Shown: positions 17,961 through 26,335 of the stretch, piece by piece | Layout of the letters: the number at the start of each line of letters is the position of its first letter | How positions within the stretch are numbered: position 1 is the first letter of the stretch | From: Candidatus Promineifilum breve | GTDB lineage: Bacteria; Chloroflexota; Anaerolineae; Promineifilales; Promineifilaceae | Reading direction: 5' to 3' | Length of the DNA stretch: 64,000 nucleotides | Assembly (NCBI RefSeq): GCF_900066015.1 | Contig: NZ_LN890655.1 | Coordinates: forward strand, 620,001 to 684,000 | Position numbers and translations under genes: made by a program | Notes under the pieces: model-generated | Told to the model about the DNA's origin: nothing | What the model saw: the letters and a program-made list of their open reading frames with translations, nothing else | Databases searched by the model: none

Positions 17961-19031
17961 TTATTGAATCGGGATGATTGGGTTGATGATGTCCTGAACG
18001 ATCAAGACAAACATCAGGGCCAGCAGAACCAACATGCCGATGACGTGCACCATGCCCTCGCGCTCCGGTTCGATGCGCCGGCCGCGAACGGCCTCGATGA
18101 GCACGAACAGGATGCGGCCGCCGTCCAGCGCCGGGATGGGCAGCAGGTTGGTCAGGCCCAGGGCGATGCTGATGAAGGAAGCCATCGTCAGGATGGGATA
18201 GAGCGTCCGGCCGGAGGCGGAAGATTCGGCCGCCTCGCCGGCGATCTGGCTGATGCCGACGATGCTGACCGGGCGCGCCTCCTGCGGGGTGATCTCGCCG
18301 TTGATCAGCATGGACGGCAGCCGGGCATAGAGGGAGATATATTCCCACATGAATTGGCCAGAACCGACGAGAGCCTCAATGGGGTTGCGGCCGATGCGCG
18401 GCCCCTCGCCCAGGCCAATGCCCAACGGTCCCTCGATCGCGGCGTCATATTCGCCCGCGCGGCGGGGGATGACCGTCACTGTCTGCTCCTGGCCGCCGCG
18501 CAGGATGAGCAGATCGATCTCCGTCCCGGCCCGTTCGGCCACAGCATTGATGAGCGTGCCGGCCGACATGACCATGCGCCCCTCGACTTCCAGGAGCACG
18601 TCGCCGCTCTGCAAGCCGCCGACGGCCGCCGGCGAACCGGGGTTGACGTCGCCCACCTGCACCGCCGGCGCGCCCAACACCAACGCCAACCAGAAGAAGA
18701 AGATGGCGGTGATGAAGTTCATGCCCGATCCGGCGGCCAGCACGAACAGGCGCGCCTTTTTGGACGCGGCGGCCAGGCCGCCGGGCACGCCGGGGTTATC
18801 TTCGCCGGCCGGGCGCACGAAACCGCCGACCGGAATCCAGTTGAGGGAGTAGATCGTGCCGTTGCGCTCAAAGAGCTTGACGGCCCGCGGCGGCAGACCG
18901 AAGCCGAATTCCTCGACCTGAACCTTCACCAACTTGGCCGCCGCGAAGTGGCCGAATTCGTGGATCAACACGATCGGCGTCAGAATGATCAGAAAGCCAC
19001 CGATGGCCCACAGGATATTTGAATCGAACAT
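17961..19031 (-). CDS. rseP: Site-2 zinc metalloprotease, RseP/RasP family (M50)
   Basis: An intramembrane protease that cuts transmembrane anti-sigma factors or leftover signal peptides. Residues 24-28 are HEFGH inside the first helix (zinc ligands and catalytic Glu). A PDZ domain spans about 125-205 (VQVGDVNPGSPAAVGGLQSGD), and NLLPIPALDGGRILF near residue 310 supplies the third zinc ligand Asp in the last helices. The length of 356 residues is normal. The ATG at 19031 is preferred because the fold begins there. The IS982 element ends 70 bases upstream, so it may have separated this gene from its old promoter or from upstream genes. Confidence 0.93.
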   Translation of the reverse strand: MFDSNILWAIGGFLIILTPIVLIHEFGHFAAAKLVKVQVEEFGFGLPPRAVKLFERNGTIYSLNWIPVGGFVRPAGEDNPGVPGGLAAASKKARLFVLAAGSGMNFITAIFFFWLALVLGAPAVQVGDVNPGSPAAVGGLQSGDVLLEVEGRMVMSAGTLINAVAERAGTEIDLLILRGGQEQTVTVIPRRAGEYDAAIEGPLGIGLGEGPRIGRNPIEALVGSGQFMWEYISLYARLPSMLINGEITPQEARPVSIVGISQIAGEAAESSASGRTLYPILTMASFISIALGLTNLLPIPALDGGRILFVLIEAVRGRRIEPEREGMVHVIGMLVLLALMFVLIVQDIINPIIPIQ

Positions 19032-19101
19032 AATGTTTTTCCCGCTACGACTGTTCGCACCCCGGTCAACTTTGGCGAGCGAACGCGAGCATTGTTGATT
19101 A

Positions 19102-20027
19102 ACCCAAGTTGCTACCTTGTTTAACAAAAAGGAGTCCATGAACTATCCTAGTGGTTGGTAACACGCCAATGTCCGCAACCAACCAGGAGTAATTCATGGA
19201 CACCGAGATCATAACCATTTACTGTCTGTGTGACGACTTTTTGAAAGCGATGAACCACGTCGAAGACCGCCAACGCCGCCTGATTGACGCCGAAGTGATG
19301 ACCGTAGCCATTGTGGCTGCGCGGTACTTCGGCGGCATCATCGAGCGGGCACGGGTGATGCTGGCCGAGCCACGTTACATGCCCCTGATGGTGAGTCGGA
19401 GCCGGCTGAATCGCCGTCTGCGACGGGTCATGCCGCTCTTGCTGAGCCTCTTTGAGACGTTGGCCGAGGAGTGGAAGGCGCAGAACGAGGCGTCGTGGTA
19501 CGCTCTGGACACCTTTCCGGTGGCCGCGTGTGACCCGTACCGCGTCATCCGCGTTCGTCTCTATGACGGCGAGGCGTATCGCGGCTATCAGGCCAGTAAG
19601 CGCCGGTACTACTATGGCCTCAAGCTCCATCTGATGGTTACCGCCCACGGTCAGCCGGTCGAGTTCTTCCTGACCCCCGCTAGCTGTGGCGATGTCACCG
19701 GCTTGCAGTTGTTCAACTTTGACTTGCCGGAAGGCTCGCATGTCTATGCCGACAAGGCCTACAACGACTATCGCATTGAAGACGAACTGACCCAGGTAGG
19801 CATTCACCTCTTGCCCCTGCGCAAGAAGAACTCCAAGCGTCCCCACCCAGCGTGGTTGACCACCTTGATTAGTGCCAAGCGCAAAGTCGTTGAGACGGCA
19901 GGCAGCCTGATCCAGCGTTGCATGCCCAAGAGCATTCATGCCGTGACCGCCGCTGGTTTTGAGATGAAGGTCGTCCTGTTCGTCCTGGGCCTTAGCTTGC
20001 ATTATGTCCTAGGGTAGCAACTTGGGT
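19102..20027. mobile_element. IS982-family insertion sequence, intact, 926 bp
   Basis: The element has perfect 15-bp terminal inverted repeats, ACCCAAGTTGCTACC at 19102-19116 and its complement at 20013-20027. Both sides are flanked by the same 6 bases, TGATTA (19096-19101 and 20028-20033), read as the target-site duplication. It contains a single full-length transposase gene. Ends beginning with ACC, a size near 1 kb and the transposase type all fit IS982. Perfect ends, target duplication and intact frame point to recent insertion. Confidence 0.95.
19196..20017 (+). CDS. IS982-family transposase
   Basis: A 273-residue DDE transposase. The N-terminus ITIYCLCDDFLKAM is the family hallmark. 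The catalytic acids are Asp105 in WYALDTFPV, Asp186 in VYADKAYNDY and Glu233 in KRKVVETAGSLI. The ribosome site AGGAG lies six bases before the ATG at 19196. Downstream of the Glu the family usually has an F-S-x-L type helix, present here in altered form (SLIQRCMPKSIHA). The frame is uninterrupted, so the enzyme is probably active. Confidence 0.93.
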   Translation: MDTEIITIYCLCDDFLKAMNHVEDRQRRLIDAEVMTVAIVAARYFGGIIERARVMLAEPRYMPLMVSRSRLNRRLRRVMPLLLSLFETLAEEWKAQNEASWYALDTFPVAACDPYRVIRVRLYDGEAYRGYQASKRRYYYGLKLHLMVTAHGQPVEFFLTPASCGDVTGLQLFNFDLPEGSHVYADKAYNDYRIEDELTQVGIHLLPLRKKNSKRPHPAWLTTLISAKRKVVETAGSLIQRCMPKSIHAVTAAGFEMKVVLFVLGLSLHYVLG

Positions 20028-20114
20028 TGATTATATGTCTATCAGACGTTCGACCGCAAGAGGCAGGTTCCCGATCTAACACCCCTCTAACCAGCCGAAT
20101 TCACGCCGCCACGC

Positions 20115-20143
20115 TTGACAAGCGATCATTCGGCCGCTATTCT
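20115..20143 (+). promoter_or_regulatory. Sigma-70-type promoter of glmS leader
   Basis: TTGACA (20115-20120), a 17-base spacer, then TATTCT (20138-20143). The -35 matches the consensus exactly and the -10 at four of six positions. It lies about 65 bases upstream of the predicted ribozyme cleavage site, so the transcript would include the complete ribozyme and the hairpin at 20164-20196 (CGGGTAGCC with GGCTACCCG). Confidence 0.75.
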
Positions 20144-20208
20144 GTGCGGCAACAACCGAATATCGGGTAGCCCCCTCGCTCCGGCGCGGCTACCCGAGGG
20201 GCGAGACA

Positions 20209-20480
20209 GCGCAAGGCCTGGAGTAGTGGGTAGTAGACAGTGGGTAGTGGGTAGTGGGCAGTGGGTAGTTCTATACTGACCACTGTCCACTACCCACTAC
20301 CCACTAACTCCAGGTGACGAGGTGGAGGTTCCTCGCGGCGACGCGAGGCCAAGCCGGGTAGAGGCCAATGGTTTGAATAGACCAGAGCTTCCTTCCGGCG
20401 AAAATCGAACGATCAGCGGATGCCTCCCAGGGTCGATCACACTCTGAGCTTTTGCCCCTTCAACTGAGCGCGGCGACAAA
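20209..20480 (+). ncRNA. glmS self-cleaving ribozyme / glucosamine-6-phosphate riboswitch
   Basis: The leader of glmS matches the glmS ribozyme core in order. GCGC at 20209 follows the expected A, so cleavage is predicted between 20208 and 20209. A 7-bp P1 closes with CCTGGAG (20217-20223) and CTCCAGG (20308-20314). The invariant GACGAGGTGGAGGTT is at 20316-20330, GCGGATGCCTCCC at 20416-20428 (P2 pairs GGAGG with CCTCC), and P4 pairs CAGGGT (20428-20433) with ACTCTG (20441-20446) around the conserved GATCACA. P3 is extended by extra hairpins. Known members bind glucosamine-6-phosphate, cleave themselves and lower glmS mRNA. The 3' limit is approximate. Confidence 0.93.
20224..20307. repeat. 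Heptamer repeat hairpin inside ribozyme P1
   Basis: GGGTAGT-type heptamers on the left half (about six units, some varied) face complementary ACTACCC units on the right half, with TTCTATACTGA as apical loop. Together they form a long imperfect hairpin that extends P1 of the glmS ribozyme by more than 25 base pairs. P1 is the variable helix of the ribozyme, so the insertion should not break the core. Confidence 0.9.
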
Positions 20481-20683
20481 CCGGCACGGGTAACCGACCG
20501 ACAAATCGCCGGGCAGGTGATCAACGAACAGGATCAATCGAAGGGGCGTCCCCGCGCAAACCACAATTGGGAACGCCTGCATGGCCGGTCATGGCCGCCG
20601 GATGAACGCGCCTCGCTTGCGCCGGGCAGCGTTCGCGCCGGAGCGCCGACAACCATGACCGCCACAACCCGTGGAGGTTGACC

Positions 20684-22528
20684 ATGTGTGGTATTGTTGG
20701 TTACATCGGGCCGCGCCAGGCCCCCGAGATCGTCTTGCAAGGCTTGAAGCGGTTGGAGTATCGCGGCTATGATTCGGCCGGGATCGCCGCGTTGGGCGAC
20801 GACGGCGCCATCGCCATCCGCCGCGACGTGGGTAAATTGGCCAATCTGGAGGCGACGCTGGCCGCCGCGCCGCTGGCCGGTCACGTCGCCATCGGCCACA
20901 CGCGCTGGGCCACCCACGGCGCGCCCACCCAACGCAACGCCCATCCCCATCTGAGCATGAACGGCCGCGTCGTCCTCGTCCACAACGGCATCGTCGAGAA
21001 CTTCAAGGCCCTGCGCGATGAATTGACCGCCGAGGGCGTCGAGTTTCGCTCGGAGACGGACACCGAGGTCATCGTCCAGTTGGCCGAGCGCTACATGGCC
21101 GGCGGGCAATCGCTGGAAGAGGCCGCCCGGCACACGCTGGGCCATCTGGAAGGGGCCAACGCCGTCGTCCTGATGAGCGCCGACCAGCCCGACCGCATCG
21201 TCTGCGCCCGCATCGGCAACGCCGGCGGCATCACCCTGGGCCTGGGCGAAGGCGAGATGTTCATCGCCTCCGACATCCCGGCCATCCTGGAATACACGCG
21301 GCAAATGATCTTTCTGGAGAGCCGGCAGATGGCGGTCATTACCGCCGGCGGCTATCGCGTCATGACCCTGGACGGCCGCCCGGTCGCCCCGGAACGCCAC
21401 ACCATCGCCTGGGACCCGGTCAGCGCCGTCAAGGGCGAATACAAGCACTTCATGCAAAAGGAGATCTTCGAGCAGCCGCGGGCGCTCATCGACACCCTGG
21501 GCGGCCGCGTCGATTTCGAGACCGGCTGTGTGACGCTGCCGGAGATGAACCTGACGCCGGAACTGGTGGCCCGCCTCAACAAGCTCATCATCGTCGCCTG
21601 TGGCACCAGCTACTACGCCGGGCTGGTGGGCAAGTTCATGATCGAGACCATCGCCCGCCTGCCGGTCGAGGTCGAATACGCCTCGGAATTTCGCTACTAC
21701 AACCCTATTATTGACGAGCGCACGGCGGTGCTGTCCATCACCCAGAGCGGCGAGACGGCCGACACGCTGGCCGCCGCCGAACAGGCCCGCGGCCAGGGGG
21801 CGACGCTGTGGGCCATCGTCAATGCCATCGGCAGCCAATCGATGCGCCTGTCCGATGGGGCCATCCCCATGCACGCCGGGCCGGAGATCGGCGTCGCCAG
21901 CACCAAGGCCTTCACCAGCTCGCTGGCCGATCTCTATCTGCTGGCCTGTGCGCTGGGGGAGATGCGCGGCCTACTGACACCCCAACGCCGCCGGCAGTTG
22001 GCCGACGACGTGGCCCATTTGCCGGCGCTGGTCGGCCGGGCGCTGGAGCACGATGCCGCCTATCAGGCGTTGGCCGAGCGCTTCCACAAGGCCGAGAATT
22101 TCCTGTTCCTGGGTCGGGGTATCAACTACCCCATCGCGCTGGAAGGGGCGCTCAAGCTGAAGGAGATCAGCTACATCCACGCCGAAGGCTACCCGGCGGG
22201 CGAGATGAAGCACGGCCCCATCGCCCTGATCGATGAGTCAATGCCGGTGCTGGCGATTGTGACCAAGGATGCGCTCTACGACAAGATGATCAGCCAGGTG
22301 CAGCAGGCCAAGGCGCGCGGCGGCGTGGTCATCGCGTTGGCGACGGAGGGGGACGAGGCCATCCGCGCCGAGGCCGATCACGTCATCTACGTGCCGGAGA
22401 CGCCGCCGCTGCTGGCCCCTATTGTCAACGTCGTGCCCCTACAACTGCTCAGCTACCACATCGCCGTGCGCCGCGGCGCGGACGTCGACCAGCCGCGCAA
22501 CCTGGCTAAGAGTGTGACGGTGGAGTAG
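20684..22528 (+). CDS. glmS: Glutamine-fructose-6-phosphate aminotransferase (isomerising)
   Basis: It makes glucosamine-6-phosphate from fructose-6-phosphate and glutamine, the first step to UDP-GlcNAc for peptidoglycan. The start MCGIVGYIG exposes the catalytic Cys after Met removal; GGAGG is six bases before this ATG, so 20684 is preferred to the ATG two codons earlier. The class II glutamine amidotransferase domain (about 1-230) has GHTRWATHG and the NGIVEN motif. Two SIS sugar-binding domains follow (CGTSYYAG; SQSGETADT; STKAFTS), ending in KSVTVE, the usual C-terminus. At 614 residues it is complete. The preceding ribozyme gives product feedback at the mRNA level. Confidence 0.97.
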   Translation: MCGIVGYIGPRQAPEIVLQGLKRLEYRGYDSAGIAALGDDGAIAIRRDVGKLANLEATLAAAPLAGHVAIGHTRWATHGAPTQRNAHPHLSMNGRVVLVHNGIVENFKALRDELTAEGVEFRSETDTEVIVQLAERYMAGGQSLEEAARHTLGHLEGANAVVLMSADQPDRIVCARIGNAGGITLGLGEGEMFIASDIPAILEYTRQMIFLESRQMAVITAGGYRVMTLDGRPVAPERHTIAWDPVSAVKGEYKHFMQKEIFEQPRALIDTLGGRVDFETGCVTLPEMNLTPELVARLNKLIIVACGTSYYAGLVGKFMIETIARLPVEVEYASEFRYYNPIIDERTAVLSITQSGETADTLAAAEQARGQGATLWAIVNAIGSQSMRLSDGAIPMHAGPEIGVASTKAFTSSLADLYLLACALGEMRGLLTPQRRRQLADDVAHLPALVGRALEHDAAYQALAERFHKAENFLFLGRGINYPIALEGALKLKEISYIHAEGYPAGEMKHGPIALIDESMPVLAIVTKDALYDKMISQVQQAKARGGVVIALATEGDEAIRAEADHVIYVPETPPLLAPIVNVVPLQLLSYHIAVRRGADVDQPRNLAKSVTVE

Positions 22529-22536
22529 AGAAGAAA

Positions 22537-22609
22537 GAGAATCCACAGATTACACAGATTTCACAGATTTTTCTCTTATCTGTGAAATCTGTGTAATCTG
22601 TGGATTCTC
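22537..22609. repeat. Perfect 32-bp hairpin of the CACAGATT family
   Basis: The arms at 22537-22568 and 22578-22609 are exact reverse complements (32 of 32) with a 9-base loop TTTTTCTCT/T. Each arm is itself built from CACAGATT spaced 9-10 bases apart. It lies between the stops of glmS and the convergent PHP phosphatase gene. It has no U-tract after the stem, so it may act as a folded 3' barrier but is not a standard intrinsic terminator. Confidence 0.92.
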
Positions 22610-22636
22610 CTCTTCTTACCCTAGCGAAAACTTATA

Positions 22637-23437
22637 TCAGGCGAAGGCGGTCGCGGGTTGAAGGGTCGCCGGTTCGAGGCCGGCCTCGTCCAGCACGGCG
22701 CGGGCGATCTCCAGGTTAGCGCCCATCTGGCTGACGCGGTGGGCGTCGGAGTTGACCACAACGCGCGCGCCGCCCTCTTCGCCATACCAGCGCAACATCG
22801 TCGTCAGCGCCGGCCGCCAGCCGGGCGTATGATTCAGAAAGCGAGTGTTCAATTCCAGGGCCAGCCCGCGCCAGGCGATGGTCGCCAGCGCATCGCGGAT
22901 GACGCCTTCCAGCCGCCGGGGCTGCAAGGGCGCGCCCAGCATCGTGCCGCGCCACAGGATGCGGTCGAAGTGGGCGACGACGTCGATCGATGAGAAGTCG
23001 GCGGCCATGTGGCCCAACGCGCTGAAGTAATCGGCGTACACGTCCTGCGGGTCGCGCCCGGCGAAGCAGGAGGCATCGTGGATGTTCTCGCCGTGCAGCC
23101 AGTGCAGCGAGGCGATGCGCACGTCGAACGGGTGGGCGGCCAGTAGCGCCGCCGCCGGCCGCGCGAACTCGTGCGGGTTGCCCAGTTCCACGCCGCTCAG
23201 GAGCGTCAGCCCGCGCGGCGCAAATTCGTCTTTCAGTCGATTCAGTTCAGCGAAATAGGCCGTGGCGTCAAACGGGCCGCCATGCCAGCGGCCGTGCCAT
23301 TCGGCGTGCTCGGTGACGGCGATCTCCGTCAGCCCCAGCGCCAGCGCCCGCCAACAGAGCGCCTCAATGGAATCCTGCCCATCCACGCTGAAAGTAGAGT
23401 GCATGTGATAGTCAGTCATTATTTCTTGTGCGTTCAT
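22637..23437 (-). CDS. PHP-domain phosphatase (histidinol-phosphatase HisK type)
   Basis: A 266-residue metal-dependent phosphoesterase. The four PHP motifs are visible: YHMHSTFSVDG near the N-terminus (His pair), AVTEHAEWHG, the SGVELGNPHE glutamate and LHWLHGE histidines, and NSDAHRVSQMG near the C-terminus. This is the layout of HisK-type histidinol-phosphate phosphatases. No other his genes are nearby, so histidine synthesis is a reasonable but unproven role. The ATG at 23437 has AGGAG just upstream; MTDYHMH at 23419 is an alternative. Confidence 0.85.
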   Translation of the reverse strand: MNAQEIMTDYHMHSTFSVDGQDSIEALCWRALALGLTEIAVTEHAEWHGRWHGGPFDATAYFAELNRLKDEFAPRGLTLLSGVELGNPHEFARPAAALLAAHPFDVRIASLHWLHGENIHDASCFAGRDPQDVYADYFSALGHMAADFSSIDVVAHFDRILWRGTMLGAPLQPRRLEGVIRDALATIAWRGLALELNTRFLNHTPGWRPALTTMLRWYGEEGGARVVVNSDAHRVSQMGANLEIARAVLDEAGLEPATLQPATAFA

Positions 23438-23568
23438 ATACTCCTATTAGACCGAATTTGCCGCGTTGCGTCAATTGGGCAGTGTTAACAGTTGGTTATG
23501 TGTCGGTTATGCGTATATCAACAGTCGGACTATAATCACCTGAGAACTGATGCCCCAGGGAGATAACC

Positions 23569-24387
23569 ATGACGAAGTTTGCGGACAAAAATGTTTTGAT
23601 CACCGGCAGCGCCAGCGGGATCGGCCGCCTGATGGCCCAGAAGATCGCCGCCCGCGGGGCCAAGGTCATCCTGTGGGACATCAACCTCGCCGGGCTGGAG
23701 TCGCTCAGCGATCAGATTGAACGCTGGGGCTACCGCGCCGCCGTCTACCAGCAATGCGACATGAGCGACCGCGAGGAAATTCGCGAGACGGCCCAGCGCG
23801 TGCTGGCCGAGCACGGCACGGTGGACGTGGTCATCAATAACGCCGGCGTCGTCTCCGGCAAGCCGCTGCTGGAACTGACCGACGAGGCCATCCAGCGCAC
23901 CTTCGACATCAACACCCTGTCGCTTTATTGGACGACGCGCGCCTTTCTGCCGGGCATGATGGCCCGCAACGCCGGCCACATCGTGACCATCGCCTCGGCC
24001 GGCGGCCTCATCGGCGTGCCCCGGATGACCGACTACAGCGCCAGCAAATCGGCGGCCATCGGCTTCGACGACGCGCTGCGGGTCGAGTTGAAGCGGATGG
24101 GCTATCGCGGCATCCGCACGACCATCGTCTGCCCCTTCTACATCAACACCGGCATGTTCAAGGGGGTCAAGACCCGCTTCCCCTTCTTGCTGCCCATCCT
24201 TGAGCCGGACGACGCCGCCAACAAAATCGTCCACGCCATCGAGAAGGACAAACAACGGCTCATCATGCCGCCATTCGCGCTGATCACCTACCCCGGCCGC
24301 CTGCTGCCGTTACCGCTCTTCGACCGATTGGCCGAGTTCGTCGGCATCAACAAGTCGATGGACGATTTTACCGGGCGCGGCGGCTGA
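23569..24387 (+). CDS. Short-chain dehydrogenase/reductase (SDR16C/retinol-dehydrogenase-like)
   Basis: A 272-residue NAD(P)-dependent oxidoreductase with the Rossmann motif TGSASGIG near residue 12, the structural NNAG motif, catalytic Ser in VTIASAGG and the YSASK motif (Tyr and Lys). The C-terminal membrane-interacting helix pattern (LITYPGRLLPLPLFDRLAEFVGI) resembles the RDH10/DHRS3-type long-chain alcohol and retinol dehydrogenases. The substrate is probably a lipid alcohol or sterol-like molecule, which is inference. AGGGAG stands eight bases before the ATG. TATAAT at 23531-23536 may be a -10 element. Confidence 0.88.
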   Translation: MTKFADKNVLITGSASGIGRLMAQKIAARGAKVILWDINLAGLESLSDQIERWGYRAAVYQQCDMSDREEIRETAQRVLAEHGTVDVVINNAGVVSGKPLLELTDEAIQRTFDINTLSLYWTTRAFLPGMMARNAGHIVTIASAGGLIGVPRMTDYSASKSAAIGFDDALRVELKRMGYRGIRTTIVCPFYINTGMFKGVKTRFPFLLPILEPDDAANKIVHAIEKDKQRLIMPPFALITYPGRLLPLPLFDRLAEFVGINKSMDDFTGRGG

Positions 24388-24422
24388 GCGACACCGCTTG
24401 CCACCGCTAAGGAAGGGGCCGC

Positions 24423-26273
24423 GTGAATCCGTCTGTCGATAGTCTGGTACTCTATAAGGGTCAGCCGGCCGTCGTGCGGCAGGCGGCGGCCAAGAAGCTG
24501 ACCATTGAGCTGGCCGGCGGCGAACGGGTCAGCGTGCGGCCCAAGGATGTGGCCCTGCTCCACCCCGGCCCCGTGGCCCATCTCCGCCAACTGCCGCCGG
24601 CAATCGGCGACCCGCTGACCGCCTGGGAACTGCTCCAGGGCCAGGCGACGACGCTGCCGGAATTGGCCGAGCTGTCCTTCGGTAGTTATACGCCGGCGAC
24701 GGCCTGGGCGGCCTGGACCGTGGTGGCCGACGGGCTTTACTTCATCGGCGACCCCGAGGCCATCACGGCGCATACGGCCGAGGAAGTGGCCAAAATCCAG
24801 GCCGCGCGCGAGGCCAAGGCCGCCGATGAGCGCGATTGGGACGCCTTCGCCACGCGAGTGGCCGACGGCCGCGTCGTGCTCGAAGACGAACGCTATCTGG
24901 CCGACGTGATCGCCCTGGCCGTGGGGCGGGCCGAGGCCAGCCGCACCCTGCGCCGTCTGGGCCGGCCGCAGACGCCGGAATCGGCCCATACCCTGCTGCT
25001 GAGCGTCGGCCGCTGGCAGCCGGCCGATAACCCCTATCCGGCGCGCCTCGCTGTGCCGACCGAACCCGTCGCGGACACGATTGTCGCCGCAGCGCAACAA
25101 GCCCAGCTGCCGGACGAAACGCGCCGCGATCTGACTCATCTCCTGGCCCTGGCAATCGACGACGAGGGCAGTAGCGACCCCGACGACGCCCTGTCGCTGG
25201 ATGAGGGCCGGTTGTGGGTCCACGTTGCCGACGTGGCCGCCCTGGTGACGCCGGATGATGCCGTCGATCGCGAAGCCCGCGGCCGCTCGGCCAACCTCTA
25301 TCTGCCCGACGGCACGATCCACATGCTGCCGGAGGAGCTGACCGCCCGGCTGGCCTTGGGCCTCCAACCTGTGTCCCCGGCGCTATCTCTATTGTTGGCG
25401 CCACAACCGGATGGCGATTTTGAATTGTTGGAAATCGTTGCCAGTTGGGTGCGCGTCACTCGCCTCTCCTACGAGCAGGCCGAGACCCTGCTGGACGAAA
25501 GCCCGTATGATGCGTTAGCCGCCGTGGCCGCGGCCAATCGCGCCCGGCGCATTGCCAACGGCGCGGTGGAAATCGATCTGCCGGAAGTCAAGATTAAGGC
25601 CGCGCTGGATGGGATGGTCACCATCCGCCCCCTGCCGTCGTTGGGCAGCCGGGCGCTGGTGCGCGAGGCGATGCTGATGGCCGGGGAAGCCGTCGGCCGT
25701 CTGGCGATGGCCCAGAATATCCCCCTGGCCTTCACCGCCCAGGATTCGCCGCAGAGTGACGACGGCTTGCCGGCCGATCTGACCGGCGCCGGGATGTCGA
25801 TCATGTGGGCCAAGCGCCGCTCGATGCAACGCAGCCGGCCCTCGACCGCCCCCGGCCGTCATGCCGGGTTGGGTCTGGACGTGTACGTGCAAGCCACCAG
25901 CCCGCTACGCCGCTACCTGGATCTGCTGGCCCACCAACAGTTGCGCGCCCATCTGCGCGGCGCGCCGCTATTGGACACGGCGGCGGTCACGCTGCGCATC
26001 GGCACGGCCGACGCCGTGGCCGGGGCCGTGCGCGCCGCCGAGCGCCAATCGAACCAACATTGGACGCTGGTCTACCTGCTACAGCACCCCGATTGGCAGG
26101 GTGAGGGCGTCGTCGTGGAGCAGAAACAGGGGCGCGACGTGGTGGTGATACCGGCGTTGGCCTGGGAGACGGAGCTATACCGGCGGCCGTCGCGTCCGCT
26201 GGACAGTGTGGTGACGTTGGCGGTGGAGAGCGTTGACTTGCCTAACCGGACCGCCCGTTTCAGAGTGGTCTAG
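24423..26273 (+). CDS. RNase II-family 3'-5' exoribonuclease (RNB domain)
   Basis: The 616-residue protein has an RNB catalytic domain from about 225 to 510. AIDDEGSSDPDDALSL holds the acidic cluster (four Asp) that binds magnesium. RRYLDLLAHQQLRAHL is the conserved Arg helix. An N-terminal SH3/cold-shock-like region (about 1-60) and a winged-helix-like part precede it. The form without a clear C-terminal S1 domain is typical of cyanobacterial and chloroplast RNR1-like and Chloroflexi enzymes. It degrades single-stranded RNA processively. The start is GTG with GGAAGGGG upstream, 35 bases after the SDR gene, suggesting one transcript. Confidence 0.87.
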   Translation: MNPSVDSLVLYKGQPAVVRQAAAKKLTIELAGGERVSVRPKDVALLHPGPVAHLRQLPPAIGDPLTAWELLQGQATTLPELAELSFGSYTPATAWAAWTVVADGLYFIGDPEAITAHTAEEVAKIQAAREAKAADERDWDAFATRVADGRVVLEDERYLADVIALAVGRAEASRTLRRLGRPQTPESAHTLLLSVGRWQPADNPYPARLAVPTEPVADTIVAAAQQAQLPDETRRDLTHLLALAIDDEGSSDPDDALSLDEGRLWVHVADVAALVTPDDAVDREARGRSANLYLPDGTIHMLPEELTARLALGLQPVSPALSLLLAPQPDGDFELLEIVASWVRVTRLSYEQAETLLDESPYDALAAVAAANRARRIANGAVEIDLPEVKIKAALDGMVTIRPLPSLGSRALVREAMLMAGEAVGRLAMAQNIPLAFTAQDSPQSDDGLPADLTGAGMSIMWAKRRSMQRSRPSTAPGRHAGLGLDVYVQATSPLRRYLDLLAHQQLRAHLRGAPLLDTAAVTLRIGTADAVAGAVRAAERQSNQHWTLVYLLQHPDWQGEGVVVEQKQGRDVVVIPALAWETELYRRPSRPLDSVVTLAVESVDLPNRTARFRVV

Positions 26274-26335
26274 AAGAGGGGACAACAAGAGCATAGGCGC
26301 TATGCCTCTCGCTATCCCCCCGCTTCATCTTGGCC

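Noticed and set aside
18000-18348. N-terminal extension of the HEAT-repeat protein to 18348
   Set aside because: Lies within the rseP coding region in another frame and contains no HEAT-like helices; the ATG at 17943 fits.
20534-21874. Minus-strand open frame opposite glmS
   Set aside because: Antisense to intact GlmS motifs, and would extend into the ribozyme-glmS leader region.
22569-22609. The 32-bp hairpin after glmS as a standard intrinsic terminator
   Set aside because: No U-tract follows the stem on either strand, and the same sequence family occurs at non-terminator sites.
26274-26335. Small palindrome GCATAG-GCG-CTATGC between the convergent nuclease and exporter genes as a terminator
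   Set aside because: Only a 6-bp stem and no U-tract; too weak to call.
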